This document shows positions 25,742 through 35,672 of a DNA stretch of 64,000 nt, one piece after another. The first letter of the stretch is position 1. Every line of letters begins with the position of its first letter. This stretch comes from Woeseiaceae bacterium (GTDB taxonomy: Bacteria > Pseudomonadota > Gammaproteobacteria > Steroidobacterales > Woeseiaceae). The translations under genes were made by a program, and so were the position numbers. The stretch spans positions 62,001 to 126,000 of the forward strand of contig JAJFKU010000044.1 in assembly GCA_021773035.1 (NCBI GenBank). The letters are read 5' to 3'. The notes below the pieces were generated by a model. The model was not told the origin of the DNA. It saw only the letters and a program-made list of their open reading frames with translations, and searched no databases.

Positions 25742-28012
25742 TCATCGGACTACGATCTCATCCACATAAATTGATACGGGAGCCAGGGCCCGCGACTCGT
25801 GACTGAACAGTTTGGTGTCGTTGCGACAAATCACGCGGACAAAACGTGCACTACGCTTTTCGAAGTCTATTCTGAGTTCGTGATGGTCCTGCGGAACAGT
25901 CGCGGTCGCGGCAGGACTCCATATTTCTCCATCCTGTGAAGTCATAACTTCGACACCGCCTGGCGGATGCAGACGCCGGTGGCGAGAGACATCGAAACCG
26001 ACACCGACTTCACCGATATCAGTGTTTCGGCCGAGGTCAACGACAGCGTCCATATCCCTGCCATGGAACCCGGCCCACTCGCGATGAAGAAAAAAACGGT
26101 CACGCGCTATCACGCCGTTAACAACGACCCGCGCAGCATCGTTGCCCCAGTCGGTCTCGGGTTCATAAGCGAAACGAACTTTGCAACCCAGGGCTTTATG
26201 AGGCGCCAGGGTCAACAAGGTATCGCCATACAGGCGGCCGCTACTTCGATCTTCGGCAGACGCGCGCAGTGAGGTCGGCTCGGAGCAGACAATCGGTGCC
26301 CGGTAGACAGGCGAATCCGGCGTCGGCCGCGAACCATCGAGTGTGTACCGAACATCGTGATTGTCTCCGTCGCAATGAAGTGTCGCACAAAGCACCTGGT
26401 CGCCCATAAGCTCCACCGTCGCATACACCGTGTAGACACTGCGCGATGCGTTGATGCCCATGCAGTCAAAGCGTTGAAACTGCCCGCGCAGGCGCCGGCA
26501 AAAGTGGCTCCATGAGCGACCGACCGGATGACTCCAGACCTGCTCGGCCAGCGCGCACATACGCGGCAACAACATGTATTCAGCATGGCTCTCGGTTGCT
26601 ATGTACTCGGTCCACAGTGCCCCCTGTGCACCGAGGACTTGCTTGCGCTGCGCGGCGTCCAGGCCATCCGGCATCACATCGAATTCGTAAATCTCCCTGA
26701 GCGTGCTCAGGCCGTGAATCGCCAGCGGTTCGTCCATCGCGGCCGACTGATAACAATCGAAGTAGAAAACGCCCGGTGAAACGATAACGTCATGACCATC
26801 ACGCGCCGCCTGCGTGGCTTTTTCCACGCCGCGCCATGCGACAACAGCCAGCTTCTCCACACCGCCACCGTCAAGCACGTCATCCCAGGCAATCGCCTTC
26901 TTGCCCAGGTCGCTGACGATTCGGTCGACGCGGCGAACGAAGTATCGGTGCAGGTCGGAAACATCGCTGAGCCCATTGTCCTGCATGATCTTCCGGCACT
27001 TCTCGTTCGTCCGCCACTGCGACTTGTCGGCCTCGTCTCCGCCGATATGCAGGTAAGGCCCCGGGAAAAGTCCCGCCACCTCGCCGAGCACGTCCGCTAT
27101 CATCGACAAGGTCTGTTCTGAAGGGCATAGCACATCGTTGAAGATTCCGAAGTGTGTGGCGACTTCGAAACTACCGTCGCGGCAGCCAAATTCAGGATAC
27201 GCTGCCAGCAGTGCGGAACTGTGTCCGGGCAGGTCGATTTCCGGAATAACGGTTATGAAACGATCTGCGGCAAAAGCGACAAGCTCACGAATTTCGTCCT
27301 GCGTATAGTAGCCACCGTGGCGTTCGTCATCCGTCTCTGCATCACGTCCAAGCGTGTGCCCTGCAACGGTCGCCTCGCGCCATGCGCCGACTTCGGTCAG
27401 CCGCGGATACTTAAGACTTTCGATGCGCCAGCCCTGGTCATCCGTAAGATGCCAGTGAAACGTATTAAGCTTGTGTAGCGCCATCCAGTCCAGGAATCGC
27501 TTGATGAATGCAACCGGGAAGAAATGCCTGGCGACATCCAGGTGCATACCACGATAAGAAAATCGCGGCGCATCGTCGATACGGACATTGCGCAAGCACC
27601 ACTCCGCAGAACGACTCGCGGTAAGGAGTTCGATCTCCGGGGGCAGCAGTTGCCGTAGTGACTGCGTCGCGTAGAACGCACCCTGTGCAGACCCGGCGCT
27701 GATCGTAATGCGTTCTGTGGAAACCTCCAGCGTGTAGCGCCCTGCTTCCTCAACGGCCGTCGACAGGTGAAAACCTATAGCCCCGGGCTGATCCGCAGTG
27801 CCGATCTTCACCTCGAAGTCATACCCGGTCGACTGCGAAAGAAAGGCCGCGAATCGCCTTGCCACACTCAACAGCGACTCGTCATCCACAACGATCGGCG
27901 TATCCGCTCGAATCCGGTACGAACCGGACCGATACTCAACATCGCGCGGCTCCGGAATGACACCGGCAGGCGCAGCAGATTTATGTTGTTTTGCAACCTG
28001 GCTCAAGAGCAC
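25742..28012 (-). CDS. Beta-N-acetylhexosaminidase, GH20, with C-terminal discoidin-like domain
   Basis: The protein has 756 residues. A GH20b-like N-domain (~15-140) precedes the catalytic barrel: YRGMHLDVARHFFPVAFIKR, NTFHWHLTDDQGWRIE, VIPEIDLPGHSSALLAAYPE and the catalytic Asp-Glu pair in LHIGGDEADKSQW. After ~520 there is a chitobiase-type Ig-like segment (VRYTLDGSRPTPDSPVYRAP) and an F5/8-type (discoidin) domain to the end. A GTG start shares one nucleotide with the GH18 stop, so translation is coupled. No signal peptide is visible, so it may act in the cytoplasm unlike the lipoprotein chitinase. It releases terminal GlcNAc from chitooligosaccharides. Confidence 0.92.
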   Translation of the reverse strand: MLLSQVAKQHKSAAPAGVIPEPRDVEYRSGSYRIRADTPIVVDDESLLSVARRFAAFLSQSTGYDFEVKIGTADQPGAIGFHLSTAVEEAGRYTLEVSTERITISAGSAQGAFYATQSLRQLLPPEIELLTASRSAEWCLRNVRIDDAPRFSYRGMHLDVARHFFPVAFIKRFLDWMALHKLNTFHWHLTDDQGWRIESLKYPRLTEVGAWREATVAGHTLGRDAETDDERHGGYYTQDEIRELVAFAADRFITVIPEIDLPGHSSALLAAYPEFGCRDGSFEVATHFGIFNDVLCPSEQTLSMIADVLGEVAGLFPGPYLHIGGDEADKSQWRTNEKCRKIMQDNGLSDVSDLHRYFVRRVDRIVSDLGKKAIAWDDVLDGGGVEKLAVVAWRGVEKATQAARDGHDVIVSPGVFYFDCYQSAAMDEPLAIHGLSTLREIYEFDVMPDGLDAAQRKQVLGAQGALWTEYIATESHAEYMLLPRMCALAEQVWSHPVGRSWSHFCRRLRGQFQRFDCMGINASRSVYTVYATVELMGDQVLCATLHCDGDNHDVRYTLDGSRPTPDSPVYRAPIVCSEPTSLRASAEDRSSGRLYGDTLLTLAPHKALGCKVRFAYEPETDWGNDAARVVVNGVIARDRFFLHREWAGFHGRDMDAVVDLGRNTDIGEVGVGFDVSRHRRLHPPGGVEVMTSQDGEIWSPAATATVPQDHHELRIDFEKRSARFVRVICRNDTKLFSHESRALAPVSIYVDEIVVR

Positions 28013-29142
28013 TACTCAGCCGCGGTGTCGTTTCTTCCCGCACGTGCAGCGGCGATTGCCGCCAGCAGACCGTCTTCGTACGTGTCTTCGGCGAGTTGCC
28101 AGAACATGATTCCACCGAGTTCGTTGTCGATGGCGTACTGCGTCTTCAAAGCCACTGAGCGCCTGTCATCGAAGGTTGCGAACATGTTTTTCGTGGCGCT
28201 ATACGCGTACGCCGCTTTTGCGTCGGAGTCCCAGCGCATGGCGAAACTGTCATCGAAGTACGCGTCGTAGTTTCGGAAACCGGTATAGTCTTTGAATGTC
28301 GCGGATCGATACAGGACGTCGTCACCCTCGGCTTCAACGCCCTCCCAGACACGTGCATAAAACGCAGCACCGATCACGATCTTTTCCGGCTCGACACCGA
28401 GCCCGGTCAGATGGCGTACAGCGCTGTCGGTCGAAATGGATTGTGAAACCGTTGACAGCAACGGTGTGTGGTGTCCGGTGACCGTGCTGTCGCCACTCAC
28501 GAGGTCGTAGGTCATCAGGTTGACCCGATCCACAAGCGGCATGACCTTCGACCACTCAACTGAGTTATCGAAGAACTTTTTACTGGCGCCGGCAGCAAAG
28601 CTAAGCTCGTAGCGACTGCCGAGCACCTCTCGCAGGCGAACGACCAGCGCCGTGAAATTCTCCCTGTCCTCGGCACGATAGGCGTGGCCCGGGTGGCCCT
28701 CAATCGCCGGATACTCCCAGTCGAGATCCAGCCCGTCGAGATCGTAGTCCGTCATGATCGTTTTTACGGAGGCCGCAAACTCCTCCCGACCGGCCGCTGT
28801 CGAAAACACGTCGGAACAGGTTTCGCAGCCACCCCAACCACCCAGCGCAACCAGTATTTTCAGATCGGGATAGTCTTTTTTCAGGGACACAAGGTTGACG
28901 ATATCGGCACGTTGCTGGCCATCATCGATAGAGAGCTCGTTGTCGCTCAGATGCAGGAAGCTGTAGATAATCTGCGTTAGTTCGCCAATCGCATGCCTTC
29001 GGATATTCACTGTATCGCCGTGGTGATAGGCGATAAGCGGTAACTCGTTCTTGACCGGCTGAGGTTCGACATCGTCCGCAGAGCAAGCTGTGAGCAACGC
29101 TCCAAGAACGGCGGCAACGGATAAACGTAGGAAATAGCTCAT
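28012..29142 (-). CDS. GH18 chitinase-like lipoprotein
   Basis: The protein has 376 residues with a lipoprotein signal (RLSVAAVLGALLTACSAD, Cys ~20). The GH18 barrel is recognisable: KILVALGGWGGC (strand 3), the catalytic signature DLDGLDLDWEYP (general-acid Glu) and VNLMTYDL (strand 6), ending in GGIMFWQLAEDTYEDGL. It is the only secreted chitin-cleaving enzyme in the locus and would be anchored in the outer or inner membrane facing the periplasm, or exposed at the surface. It follows a halogenase gene by 22 bp. Confidence 0.92.
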   Translation of the reverse strand: MSYFLRLSVAAVLGALLTACSADDVEPQPVKNELPLIAYHHGDTVNIRRHAIGELTQIIYSFLHLSDNELSIDDGQQRADIVNLVSLKKDYPDLKILVALGGWGGCETCSDVFSTAAGREEFAASVKTIMTDYDLDGLDLDWEYPAIEGHPGHAYRAEDRENFTALVVRLREVLGSRYELSFAAGASKKFFDNSVEWSKVMPLVDRVNLMTYDLVSGDSTVTGHHTPLLSTVSQSISTDSAVRHLTGLGVEPEKIVIGAAFYARVWEGVEAEGDDVLYRSATFKDYTGFRNYDAYFDDSFAMRWDSDAKAAYAYSATKNMFATFDDRRSVALKTQYAIDNELGGIMFWQLAEDTYEDGLLAAIAAARAGRNDTAAE

Positions 29143-29164
29143 CTTCGGTTTCCTGATTGATTGC

Positions 29165-30664
29165 TCACTGATTAAGCTGTCGCAGGTACTGTGCGTGCGG
29201 CAGTGCGGCGTTGGCGGCGCCGGTCGCGCTGCGACGTAAGCGGCTGAATATCTTCTCGCTCATTTCGTCACTGATATTGGCCTGCAGGTTCGGAAAATGC
29301 TGCATGCCGTAGAGAATGTAGCGGTAGTTATCGTCACTGAATATGGTCGAGAAACTGCCGGCCAGGTCGTGGAACTCGCAGACTTTTCTTTCCCACACGC
29401 TGAGCTGATTTTCCAGCCACGGGCATTCCTTGACCGTCGCCGGCGCTTGTCGCCAGAAATCGGTGTCGTCACGATCCGTCAGGCAATAGTGCAGCACGAT
29501 GAACTGCTTCAGATCCTGGAAGAAACCGCGCATCAGTCGATTATAGGAATCGCGAACCGGCTGGTCGGGGTTACCGGCAGACAGATGCGTTGCGAGAAGA
29601 CCCGCGCCCAGATTGATCAGATGCAGGCCGGTCGACTCCAGCGGCTCGATAAAGCCGCCTGAAAGTCCGATGGCGATACAGTTGCCAACCCAGAATTCCT
29701 TACGGCAACCGATCTTCATGTCGAGGTGGACGCACTTCAACACGTTCGATTCCGGACCCAGGTACTCTCGCAGCTCAGCCTCCGCCGCATCCTTGCCAAT
29801 GCGGCGGCCATCGTAAACATAACCGCTACCTTGTCGATTAACGAGGTCGATCTGCCAGGCCCAGCCGTGCTTCATGGCGGTGGATACGGTGTAGGGATTC
29901 GGGGTGTGCCCATGCGGAAGATCGCGCTGCAGCGCCACAGCACGATTGCAGGGCAGTGCCCTCTCGAAACTTTCCCAGTTGTCCGCCTTCAGCTTCTCGA
30001 TCAACATGCCACGAAAGCCGGTGCAGTCGATAAAAAAGTCGGCCTCGTAAACCCGCTCCCCGGCCTGAACCGACTCGATGTTGCCATCCTCTACCGTCAC
30101 ATCCGAAATAGTCGCCTCGATATGCGTAACGCCCGCCTCAACCGCTTTCCTGCGCAGAAATCGTGCCATCAGGGTCGCATCTATGTGATAACCGTAGGGC
30201 ACGATCCCCTGATACTGTTTCGACGTCGCCGTCTTGGGGCCCTTACCGTTCCGGATCATCTCCGCGCTCAGGCAAACCCCTTCATCGAATCGCTCCTGCT
30301 CGAAACGCTTCGACAGCATCCACGCGCTGCTTATGTCGAGTGTCTCCCCCGATACCTGGTGTTCAAACGGGTGAAAATACTCATGAGTGGCACCGCTCAC
30401 CGGTTTGCGCCAGTTACGAAAAAGAATGCCGGTTTTCAGCGTTGCATTTGTCTCGCGCAGCAGCTCCTGTTCGTTAATCCCGAGTGCCGCGAAGAAAAAT
30501 CTTACGCTGTGAACCGTTGCCTCGCCAACACCGATAATGCCGATGTCCGGGCTTTCGATTACCGTGATGTCAAAGGTCGGCTTATCGTGATTAAAGAGTT
30601 TGTTCAGATAGATAGCAGCCATCCATCCGGCCGAGCCACCACCGACGATGAGTAGTTTTTTCAT
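29165..30664 (-). CDS. Tryptophan-halogenase-like FAD-dependent protein (second of two)
   Basis: The protein has 499 residues. The FAD Rossmann motif is LLIVGGGSAGWMAA (4-17). GVGEATVHSVRFF is the second flavin motif. The lysine that forms the active halogenating species in PrnA/RebH is conserved as K77 (NATLKTGILF). The WxWxI halogenase signature is WAWQI (268-272), followed by Asp instead of the usual Pro. EPLESTG (340-346) covers the catalytic-Glu region. It overlaps the other halogenase gene by 4 bp (ATGA). Homologues occur beside TBDRs and SapC in carbohydrate loci of other Proteobacteria, without a known substrate. No flavin reductase is in the window. Confidence 0.88.
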   Translation of the reverse strand: MKKLLIVGGGSAGWMAAIYLNKLFNHDKPTFDITVIESPDIGIIGVGEATVHSVRFFFAALGINEQELLRETNATLKTGILFRNWRKPVSGATHEYFHPFEHQVSGETLDISSAWMLSKRFEQERFDEGVCLSAEMIRNGKGPKTATSKQYQGIVPYGYHIDATLMARFLRRKAVEAGVTHIEATISDVTVEDGNIESVQAGERVYEADFFIDCTGFRGMLIEKLKADNWESFERALPCNRAVALQRDLPHGHTPNPYTVSTAMKHGWAWQIDLVNRQGSGYVYDGRRIGKDAAEAELREYLGPESNVLKCVHLDMKIGCRKEFWVGNCIAIGLSGGFIEPLESTGLHLINLGAGLLATHLSAGNPDQPVRDSYNRLMRGFFQDLKQFIVLHYCLTDRDDTDFWRQAPATVKECPWLENQLSVWERKVCEFHDLAGSFSTIFSDDNYRYILYGMQHFPNLQANISDEMSEKIFSRLRRSATGAANAALPHAQYLRQLNQ

Positions 30665-32211
30665 ATTCTTTGCAGACCAAAAGTCTTGATGCGTTCGATC
30701 AGCTCCCGATGTGGCAGCAACTGGCTGATCACTCGTTCCGCCCGCTGCTCAATACGTCGAAACTCCCGCTGCGCCGAATCTTCGTCCATGTAGCGGTACT
30801 GAATGGGCTGTACATCCGTCTGGAATTTCATGCCGTAGAGAACATACAGGTAATTCTCCAGGCCGAAAATTTCCTGGCGACTGAAAAAATCGTACTCACT
30901 CGGTGGCTGCTCGCGCCATAAGCGAAGATTTTCAAGCAGGCTTTCCGGCACCGATGCGACATCGCGATTGTCGCGCCAAAAATCAGAGTCATTCCGGTCC
31001 GACAGATAATAGTGCAGCTTGATGAAATCGATAACACGATCCCAGGCATAACGAACGCGATGATTAAAGCGTTCGGCAATCGCGGGCATTGCCTCATGAC
31101 TGGGAGGGAATAACTCCGCAAGCATACGCGCCGTCGCGTCGAATACGAGCAGACCCGTTGCTTCCAGTGGCTCAACGAAACCCTGTGCAAGGCCGATCGC
31201 GACGCAGTTTTTCTCCCAGAATTTCTCCCGGTAGCCTACCTGCATCGGTATACGTCGGCACGGCAGTTCGTCAGCCTTGTCGCCGATGGATTCCCGAAGA
31301 TAGTCGCGAAACACGACTTCCGCCTCGTCGTGACTGCAATACTTTTCTGCATAGACGTATCCGGTGCCACGCCGTTCATGCAGCCCGATGTCCCATACCC
31401 ATCCGCAACCTCTGGCCGTCGCAATCGTGTGACTGGGAATCGGAGTTTGTTCGTTTTCGTACGGGACCTGAATGGCCAGCGCATTATCGACGAACAGAAC
31501 GTCTTTTTTGTCGACGAACCCGACACCAAGCGAATCCCCAAGCAACAGCGAGCGAAAACCACTGCAGTCGACAAACAGGTCCGCACAGAGCTCACCGTGA
31601 TCGTCCGTCGTCACGGAGTGAATGTCGCCTTGCTCATTCAGCACCACGTCGGTGACGTTTGCGAGCAGGTGCCTGACACCCAGCTTCTCCGTCGCGTGCC
31701 TGGTCAGCAATCCGGCGAACTTCGCGGCATCCAGATGATAGGCGTAGTTGGTAATGCCGGAAAACTCCGCGTCTGTCATCAGTTTCGGCCCAAGGCCGTG
31801 GTCGCAGACCCTGCCCTGTATCGAGACAGCATCGGCATATGCGCAACTGTCCGGCCGGCCTAACAACCAGTACGGTGTAAGGTTGACTCGCGATATCTCA
31901 GGGTAGTCGAAGACGTGGTGGTAGTAATTCGTGCCGTTGCTGGCTTTGCTGCCCGACCAATCGACGAACTTGATGCTTTGTTTGAAAGTCGCGTCACATT
32001 CGCGAATAAAATCGGTCTCGCTGATGCCGAGATATTGCAGGCTCTGGCGCATGGCCGGCACCGTCCCTTCGCCAACGCCGATAGTCGGAATATCCTTCGA
32101 TTCGACCAGGGTAATCTCTACACCGCCATCGGAGGCACCCAGTCTGCGCGCCAGGTGGCAGGCCGATAACCAGCCTGCCGTGCCGCCGCCGACGATGAGT
32201 ACCCGTTTCAT
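30661..32211 (-). CDS. Tryptophan-halogenase-like FAD-dependent protein (first of two)
   Basis: The protein has 516 residues and is a distant paralogue of its neighbour. The flavin motif is VLIVGGGTAGWLSA, the second motif GVGEGTVPAMRQSL, the conserved catalytic Lys is K77 (CDATFKQSIKF), the signature WVWDI lies at 271-275 (Gly after it, not Pro), and EPLEATG begins at 347. The catalytic residues known from PrnA/RebH are thus all present. It starts 1 bp after the SapC stop and overlaps the next halogenase by 4 bp, so SapC and both halogenases are translated as a unit. Two divergent copies may act on different substrates or as a heteromer; this is inference. Confidence 0.88.
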   Translation of the reverse strand: MKRVLIVGGGTAGWLSACHLARRLGASDGGVEITLVESKDIPTIGVGEGTVPAMRQSLQYLGISETDFIRECDATFKQSIKFVDWSGSKASNGTNYYHHVFDYPEISRVNLTPYWLLGRPDSCAYADAVSIQGRVCDHGLGPKLMTDAEFSGITNYAYHLDAAKFAGLLTRHATEKLGVRHLLANVTDVVLNEQGDIHSVTTDDHGELCADLFVDCSGFRSLLLGDSLGVGFVDKKDVLFVDNALAIQVPYENEQTPIPSHTIATARGCGWVWDIGLHERRGTGYVYAEKYCSHDEAEVVFRDYLRESIGDKADELPCRRIPMQVGYREKFWEKNCVAIGLAQGFVEPLEATGLLVFDATARMLAELFPPSHEAMPAIAERFNHRVRYAWDRVIDFIKLHYYLSDRNDSDFWRDNRDVASVPESLLENLRLWREQPPSEYDFFSRQEIFGLENYLYVLYGMKFQTDVQPIQYRYMDEDSAQREFRRIEQRAERVISQLLPHRELIERIKTFGLQRI

Positions 32212-32212
32212 C

Positions 32213-32911
32213 TCAGTTGCCGGCTTTCAGGCTTGCCAGGCGGCGAAGCTGGTTCAGGGACGTCAGATGCGCGTATATCACCGCGAGGAAGCCACGCTTG
32301 CGAAGCTCGCCGAACTTCTCCTCGGACAGACTGCCCAGCTTTTCCTCATGCACCGTATAGAGTCCGTCTATGGCGATTCTCTGACCATCGACGTTCACTT
32401 TCAGATCCCTGGCGACCAGTAGCTCCAGCTCCGATAGCAAGGCGATGAAGCTACGCGTGATCTGGTCATGTTCATAGTAGTCGCGCAGGTTCTTTTTGCG
32501 CGCCACGAGGAAATCGGTCTCTTCACCCTGCTCGTCAAACAAGGCCTCGCCCTGTTGCGTCTGCACGAGCTCACTATCGGTATCGAGACCGATCAGCATC
32601 CGCTCCGGATCGTCGTTGCCCGCAATGAGCTTGAAGGGACTATTCTGAATAATCGCCGGCAGATACAGTGCACGCCATTCGCCGTCGGCGACGAACAGAT
32701 TCTGGCCCGGCGACAGGCCGTACAGTGCAACTAACTGAAACTGCCCGGTCTCCGCATTTTTGACAAAAACCACGGGCGAATCGGAGCTGGCATGGGCGCA
32801 CTCGTGAACCACCACCGGCAGCATGTGCAGGGTTGCGAGTTGTGACGACGTGCCCGGCGACCGTACTCTAAGCTTCGCATGCTCCTGGTTGTTCAGAGCG
32901 ATAATGGGCAT
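32213..32911 (-). CDS. SapC-family protein
   Basis: The protein has 232 residues from the ATG at 32911, which follows GGAGAAGATC; the frame is open upstream but without a ribosome site. The sequence has typical SapC-family phrases: MPIIALNNQEHAKLRV, LATLHMLPVVVHECAHA (family usually [LIV]P[LIV]...E), YGLSPGQNLFVADGEWRALY and YLPAIIQNSPFKL. The family name comes from a surface-layer gene cluster of Campylobacter, but in chitin and other glycan loci of Proteobacteria SapC sits between a TBDR and tryptophan-halogenase-like genes and its role is unknown. No signal peptide is seen. Confidence 0.85.
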   Translation of the reverse strand: MPIIALNNQEHAKLRVRSPGTSSQLATLHMLPVVVHECAHASSDSPVVFVKNAETGQFQLVALYGLSPGQNLFVADGEWRALYLPAIIQNSPFKLIAGNDDPERMLIGLDTDSELVQTQQGEALFDEQGEETDFLVARKKNLRDYYEHDQITRSFIALLSELELLVARDLKVNVDGQRIAIDGLYTVHEEKLGSLSEEKFGELRKRGFLAVIYAHLTSLNQLRRLASLKAGN

Positions 32912-33018
32912 GATCTTCTCCGTCTGGAATACACAAGGCCTGAAGTATAGCGGTAGCAGCCTGGCGAAAAAAAAGGGAAGCCGAAACTTCCCTCTTTTCT
33001 TCGCGCTGTCCGACCCGC

Positions 33019-35595
33019 TTAGAACTTGAAGGCAAGTCCGAGGGTAATACGCCGGGCGGTCTCGTATTCGTACAGTGGGAACTCCCCGGTGAAGCCGCTG
33101 TTTGGCGTGGCTGTCGTATTGTTGCCAAACTGCTTGGATTCCTCTTCCAGGATGTTGTTCACATCGAGCGTTACTGCCAGGTACTCGGTCGCATTCCATG
33201 ATGCCGAGAAATCGAGACTCGCATAGTCATCATGCAGCCGGTTTCCGTAGGAACCGGATTCGCGCAACATATATTCGCCACGATAACTGTAGGCTAGACG
33301 CGCCTGGTACAAATCGTTTTCGTAGTAAGCGGTAACGTTGTAGGAATCGTCCGAGCTGTCACTCAGGAACGGATTACCATCCGTGAACGTGCTTGAGTCG
33401 GTTTCGGTATCCGTAAACGTATAGTTGAGGATGGCACCGAAGCCATTGTCGAAGTCATGCTGATACTGCAGCTCAACGCCGCTTATCTTCGCTTCCTGGC
33501 CGTTGGTTTTTTCCTGCACGGTCCAACCCCCATCGAGTTCCGCGACCGGTGTGTTGCTCAGCGGGAACGGGATTTCGGCGGACGTGGCGGAGTACTGGTT
33601 AATACTCACGAAGTTCTTTACGTCCTTGGTGAAATAGCCCACCGATATTACCGAGCCTTCCGTGAAGTACCACTCGAGCCCAACGTCGAACTGGTTCGAT
33701 ACAAATGGTTCCAGCCCTACGTTACCGACTATCCAGAACTGGTTATTCGGCACATCGTCGTTGGTACCTGTAACGTTTGGATTGACGTACATGTCCACAT
33801 ACTGGGGTCGCGCCATCGCTCGCGCGGCGGACGTACGTAACAACAGGTCATCGTTTAGATCGAACACAAGATTGAAGCTCGGCAGTACCTCGGTGTAGCT
33901 GGCGTCCGTTTCTGTTTGCGCATTGTTGACATAGTAGGTCGAGGTTGCATCCGTCGATGCGATACGCACGCCGAGATTACCGCGGAATCCTTCACCGTCG
34001 AAGTTTGCCATGACATAGGCAGACAGGTTCTCTTCGTCGATTTCGCTGTAAGAGCCCAGGTCTTCGGTCTCGCCGATGATGCTTGCCTTCGCGATTTGTT
34101 TGAGGGCATCCGGGTCGAAACGCTGAATCTGGAAATCTCCGGACCCGACGTTGATGGTCCCGGTGTTTAAACCTGCGGTCGAGACCGCGGCGACGAACGA
34201 CGGGTCCTGATCGTATACAAACCGTCGGCTGGTCGTGTTGTGATCAGAGTATTTTACGCCCGTCTTGATGCTTTCAATAATGCCAAGCTCAACGTTCCAT
34301 TCCAGGTCTGCCTGCAGGTAGGTTTCTTCGTCCGTTTTAGGCGTGCGGTTAAACGCTTCGCCGGTTCCGATATTCAAGGTGCCGGGGTCGTAGCTCGTGA
34401 TATCGAAGCCCGCTGTATCCCAGGTTTGACCGCCGCCCGTGAAGTCGTAGCTGCCGGCGGAAAGATCCGGGGTCAGCCCGTCGTCTACCACCATTTCGAA
34501 GTCGGTTCCGCCGCTGGAAGTTGTTTTACCCACGGTGAAGTTCGCCTCATAATTATCGCCGTAGTAGTTCAGTGTCAGGTCGTACACATCGGACTGCATC
34601 GTCGCTTCACGTGGACGCATTTGGTAAAAGGCCAGGTTTAGCGGACCTCGAACCGGTGTACCGTTGAGCAGGTCCTCCGGTGGCGTCGTGATGCCACTCC
34701 AGGACGTGTTGCCCTGGGTTAACCACAATGCGTAGTTCGTGTTGTCCGCTTCCATCTCAAGCTCGGCGGCGTTGAAGATCAGTTCGACCGCTTCGCTGGG
34801 CTGGAACTGCAGCGTGGTCGTAAAGGCTGTGCGTTTGCGCTCCTGTTCAAAGGCAACCGGCCCCGCACCCCATTCCCAGAACGCCTCGTTACCCTGACGC
34901 TGCAGGTGTCGCTCCTGAGCAACCGCGGAAACCAGCACACCGAAGTTGTTGTCGTCGTTCTTCCAGCTCAACATAGCGGAGAGCTGTGGATCCTGCTCAT
35001 CCGAATCGCTCTGATCCGAAAACTCGGCAGAGCCGTGAAATGTCATCGCGTCCAGATCCAGTGGCCTGCGTGTGTTGATGACGACGGTACCGCCGATGCC
35101 GCCTTCGGCAAGGTCTGCCTGCGAGCTTTTGTAAACCTCGATGTCGCCGACCAGTTCCGACGGTAACAGCTCGTAGTTGAAAGAACGCTTGGCCGGCTCG
35201 AGCACGAACCAGCCGGTCGAGGCAACATTCTGGCCATTGAGCGTGGTGAGCGTCAGTTCGTTTCCGGCACCGCGAATCGAAACGGCCGCACCTTCTCCAA
35301 ACTGGCGCTGGATGGTGACACCGGGAACTCGTTGCAGCGATTCAGCGACATTCTTGTCCGGAAATTTGCCAATGTCCTGTGCGGTAATGGCGTCCATGAT
35401 GGATGCACTGTTGCGCTTGATATCGAGGTTTTGCCTCAGGCTACCCCGAATACCCTTTACGACAACTTCCTCAAGGGCCTGGTCCTGAGCCAGGGCCAAT
35501 CCTGGTGCGGCTCCCGCGAGTACCAGCGCTCCTGCAGAGGCAATCGTTGAACTGCTGATCGCTAAACGTACGGCATCTCGTAAATTGGCTGACAT
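33019..35595 (-). CDS. TonB-dependent receptor of the chitin locus (Xanthomonas/Caulobacter type)
   Basis: The protein has 858 residues after a strong ribosome site (GGGGGAAGAAAAA). The signal peptide has an Ala-rich core (ASAGALVLAGAAPGLALA-Q). The plug starts LEEVVVKGIRGSLRQNLDIK, with NSASIMDAITAQDIGKFPDK, VAESLQRVPGV and LVGDIEVYKSSQADLAEGGI, the pattern of the TBDR group used for plant and chitin sugars. The barrel ends ARRITLGLAFKF. It is the first gene of the halogenase-chitinase operon and has a promoter with two LacI-type operators. It very likely imports chitooligosaccharides. Confidence 0.92.
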   Translation of the reverse strand: MSANLRDAVRLAISSSTIASAGALVLAGAAPGLALAQDQALEEVVVKGIRGSLRQNLDIKRNSASIMDAITAQDIGKFPDKNVAESLQRVPGVTIQRQFGEGAAVSIRGAGNELTLTTLNGQNVASTGWFVLEPAKRSFNYELLPSELVGDIEVYKSSQADLAEGGIGGTVVINTRRPLDLDAMTFHGSAEFSDQSDSDEQDPQLSAMLSWKNDDNNFGVLVSAVAQERHLQRQGNEAFWEWGAGPVAFEQERKRTAFTTTLQFQPSEAVELIFNAAELEMEADNTNYALWLTQGNTSWSGITTPPEDLLNGTPVRGPLNLAFYQMRPREATMQSDVYDLTLNYYGDNYEANFTVGKTTSSGGTDFEMVVDDGLTPDLSAGSYDFTGGGQTWDTAGFDITSYDPGTLNIGTGEAFNRTPKTDEETYLQADLEWNVELGIIESIKTGVKYSDHNTTSRRFVYDQDPSFVAAVSTAGLNTGTINVGSGDFQIQRFDPDALKQIAKASIIGETEDLGSYSEIDEENLSAYVMANFDGEGFRGNLGVRIASTDATSTYYVNNAQTETDASYTEVLPSFNLVFDLNDDLLLRTSAARAMARPQYVDMYVNPNVTGTNDDVPNNQFWIVGNVGLEPFVSNQFDVGLEWYFTEGSVISVGYFTKDVKNFVSINQYSATSAEIPFPLSNTPVAELDGGWTVQEKTNGQEAKISGVELQYQHDFDNGFGAILNYTFTDTETDSSTFTDGNPFLSDSSDDSYNVTAYYENDLYQARLAYSYRGEYMLRESGSYGNRLHDDYASLDFSASWNATEYLAVTLDVNNILEEESKQFGNNTTATPNSGFTGEFPLYEYETARRITLGLAFKF

Positions 35596-35672
35596 TTTTT
35601 CTTCCCCCGAAACAGTAATTTGCTGAAATTCGAAATCAGCTTGTTATGACACGCGTTGCCCATAGTCGGAAA

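Noticed and set aside
29726..30655. Plus-strand open frame of 309 codons over the halogenase genes
   Set aside because: The minus strand encodes clear FAD and halogenase motifs; the plus-strand product has none.
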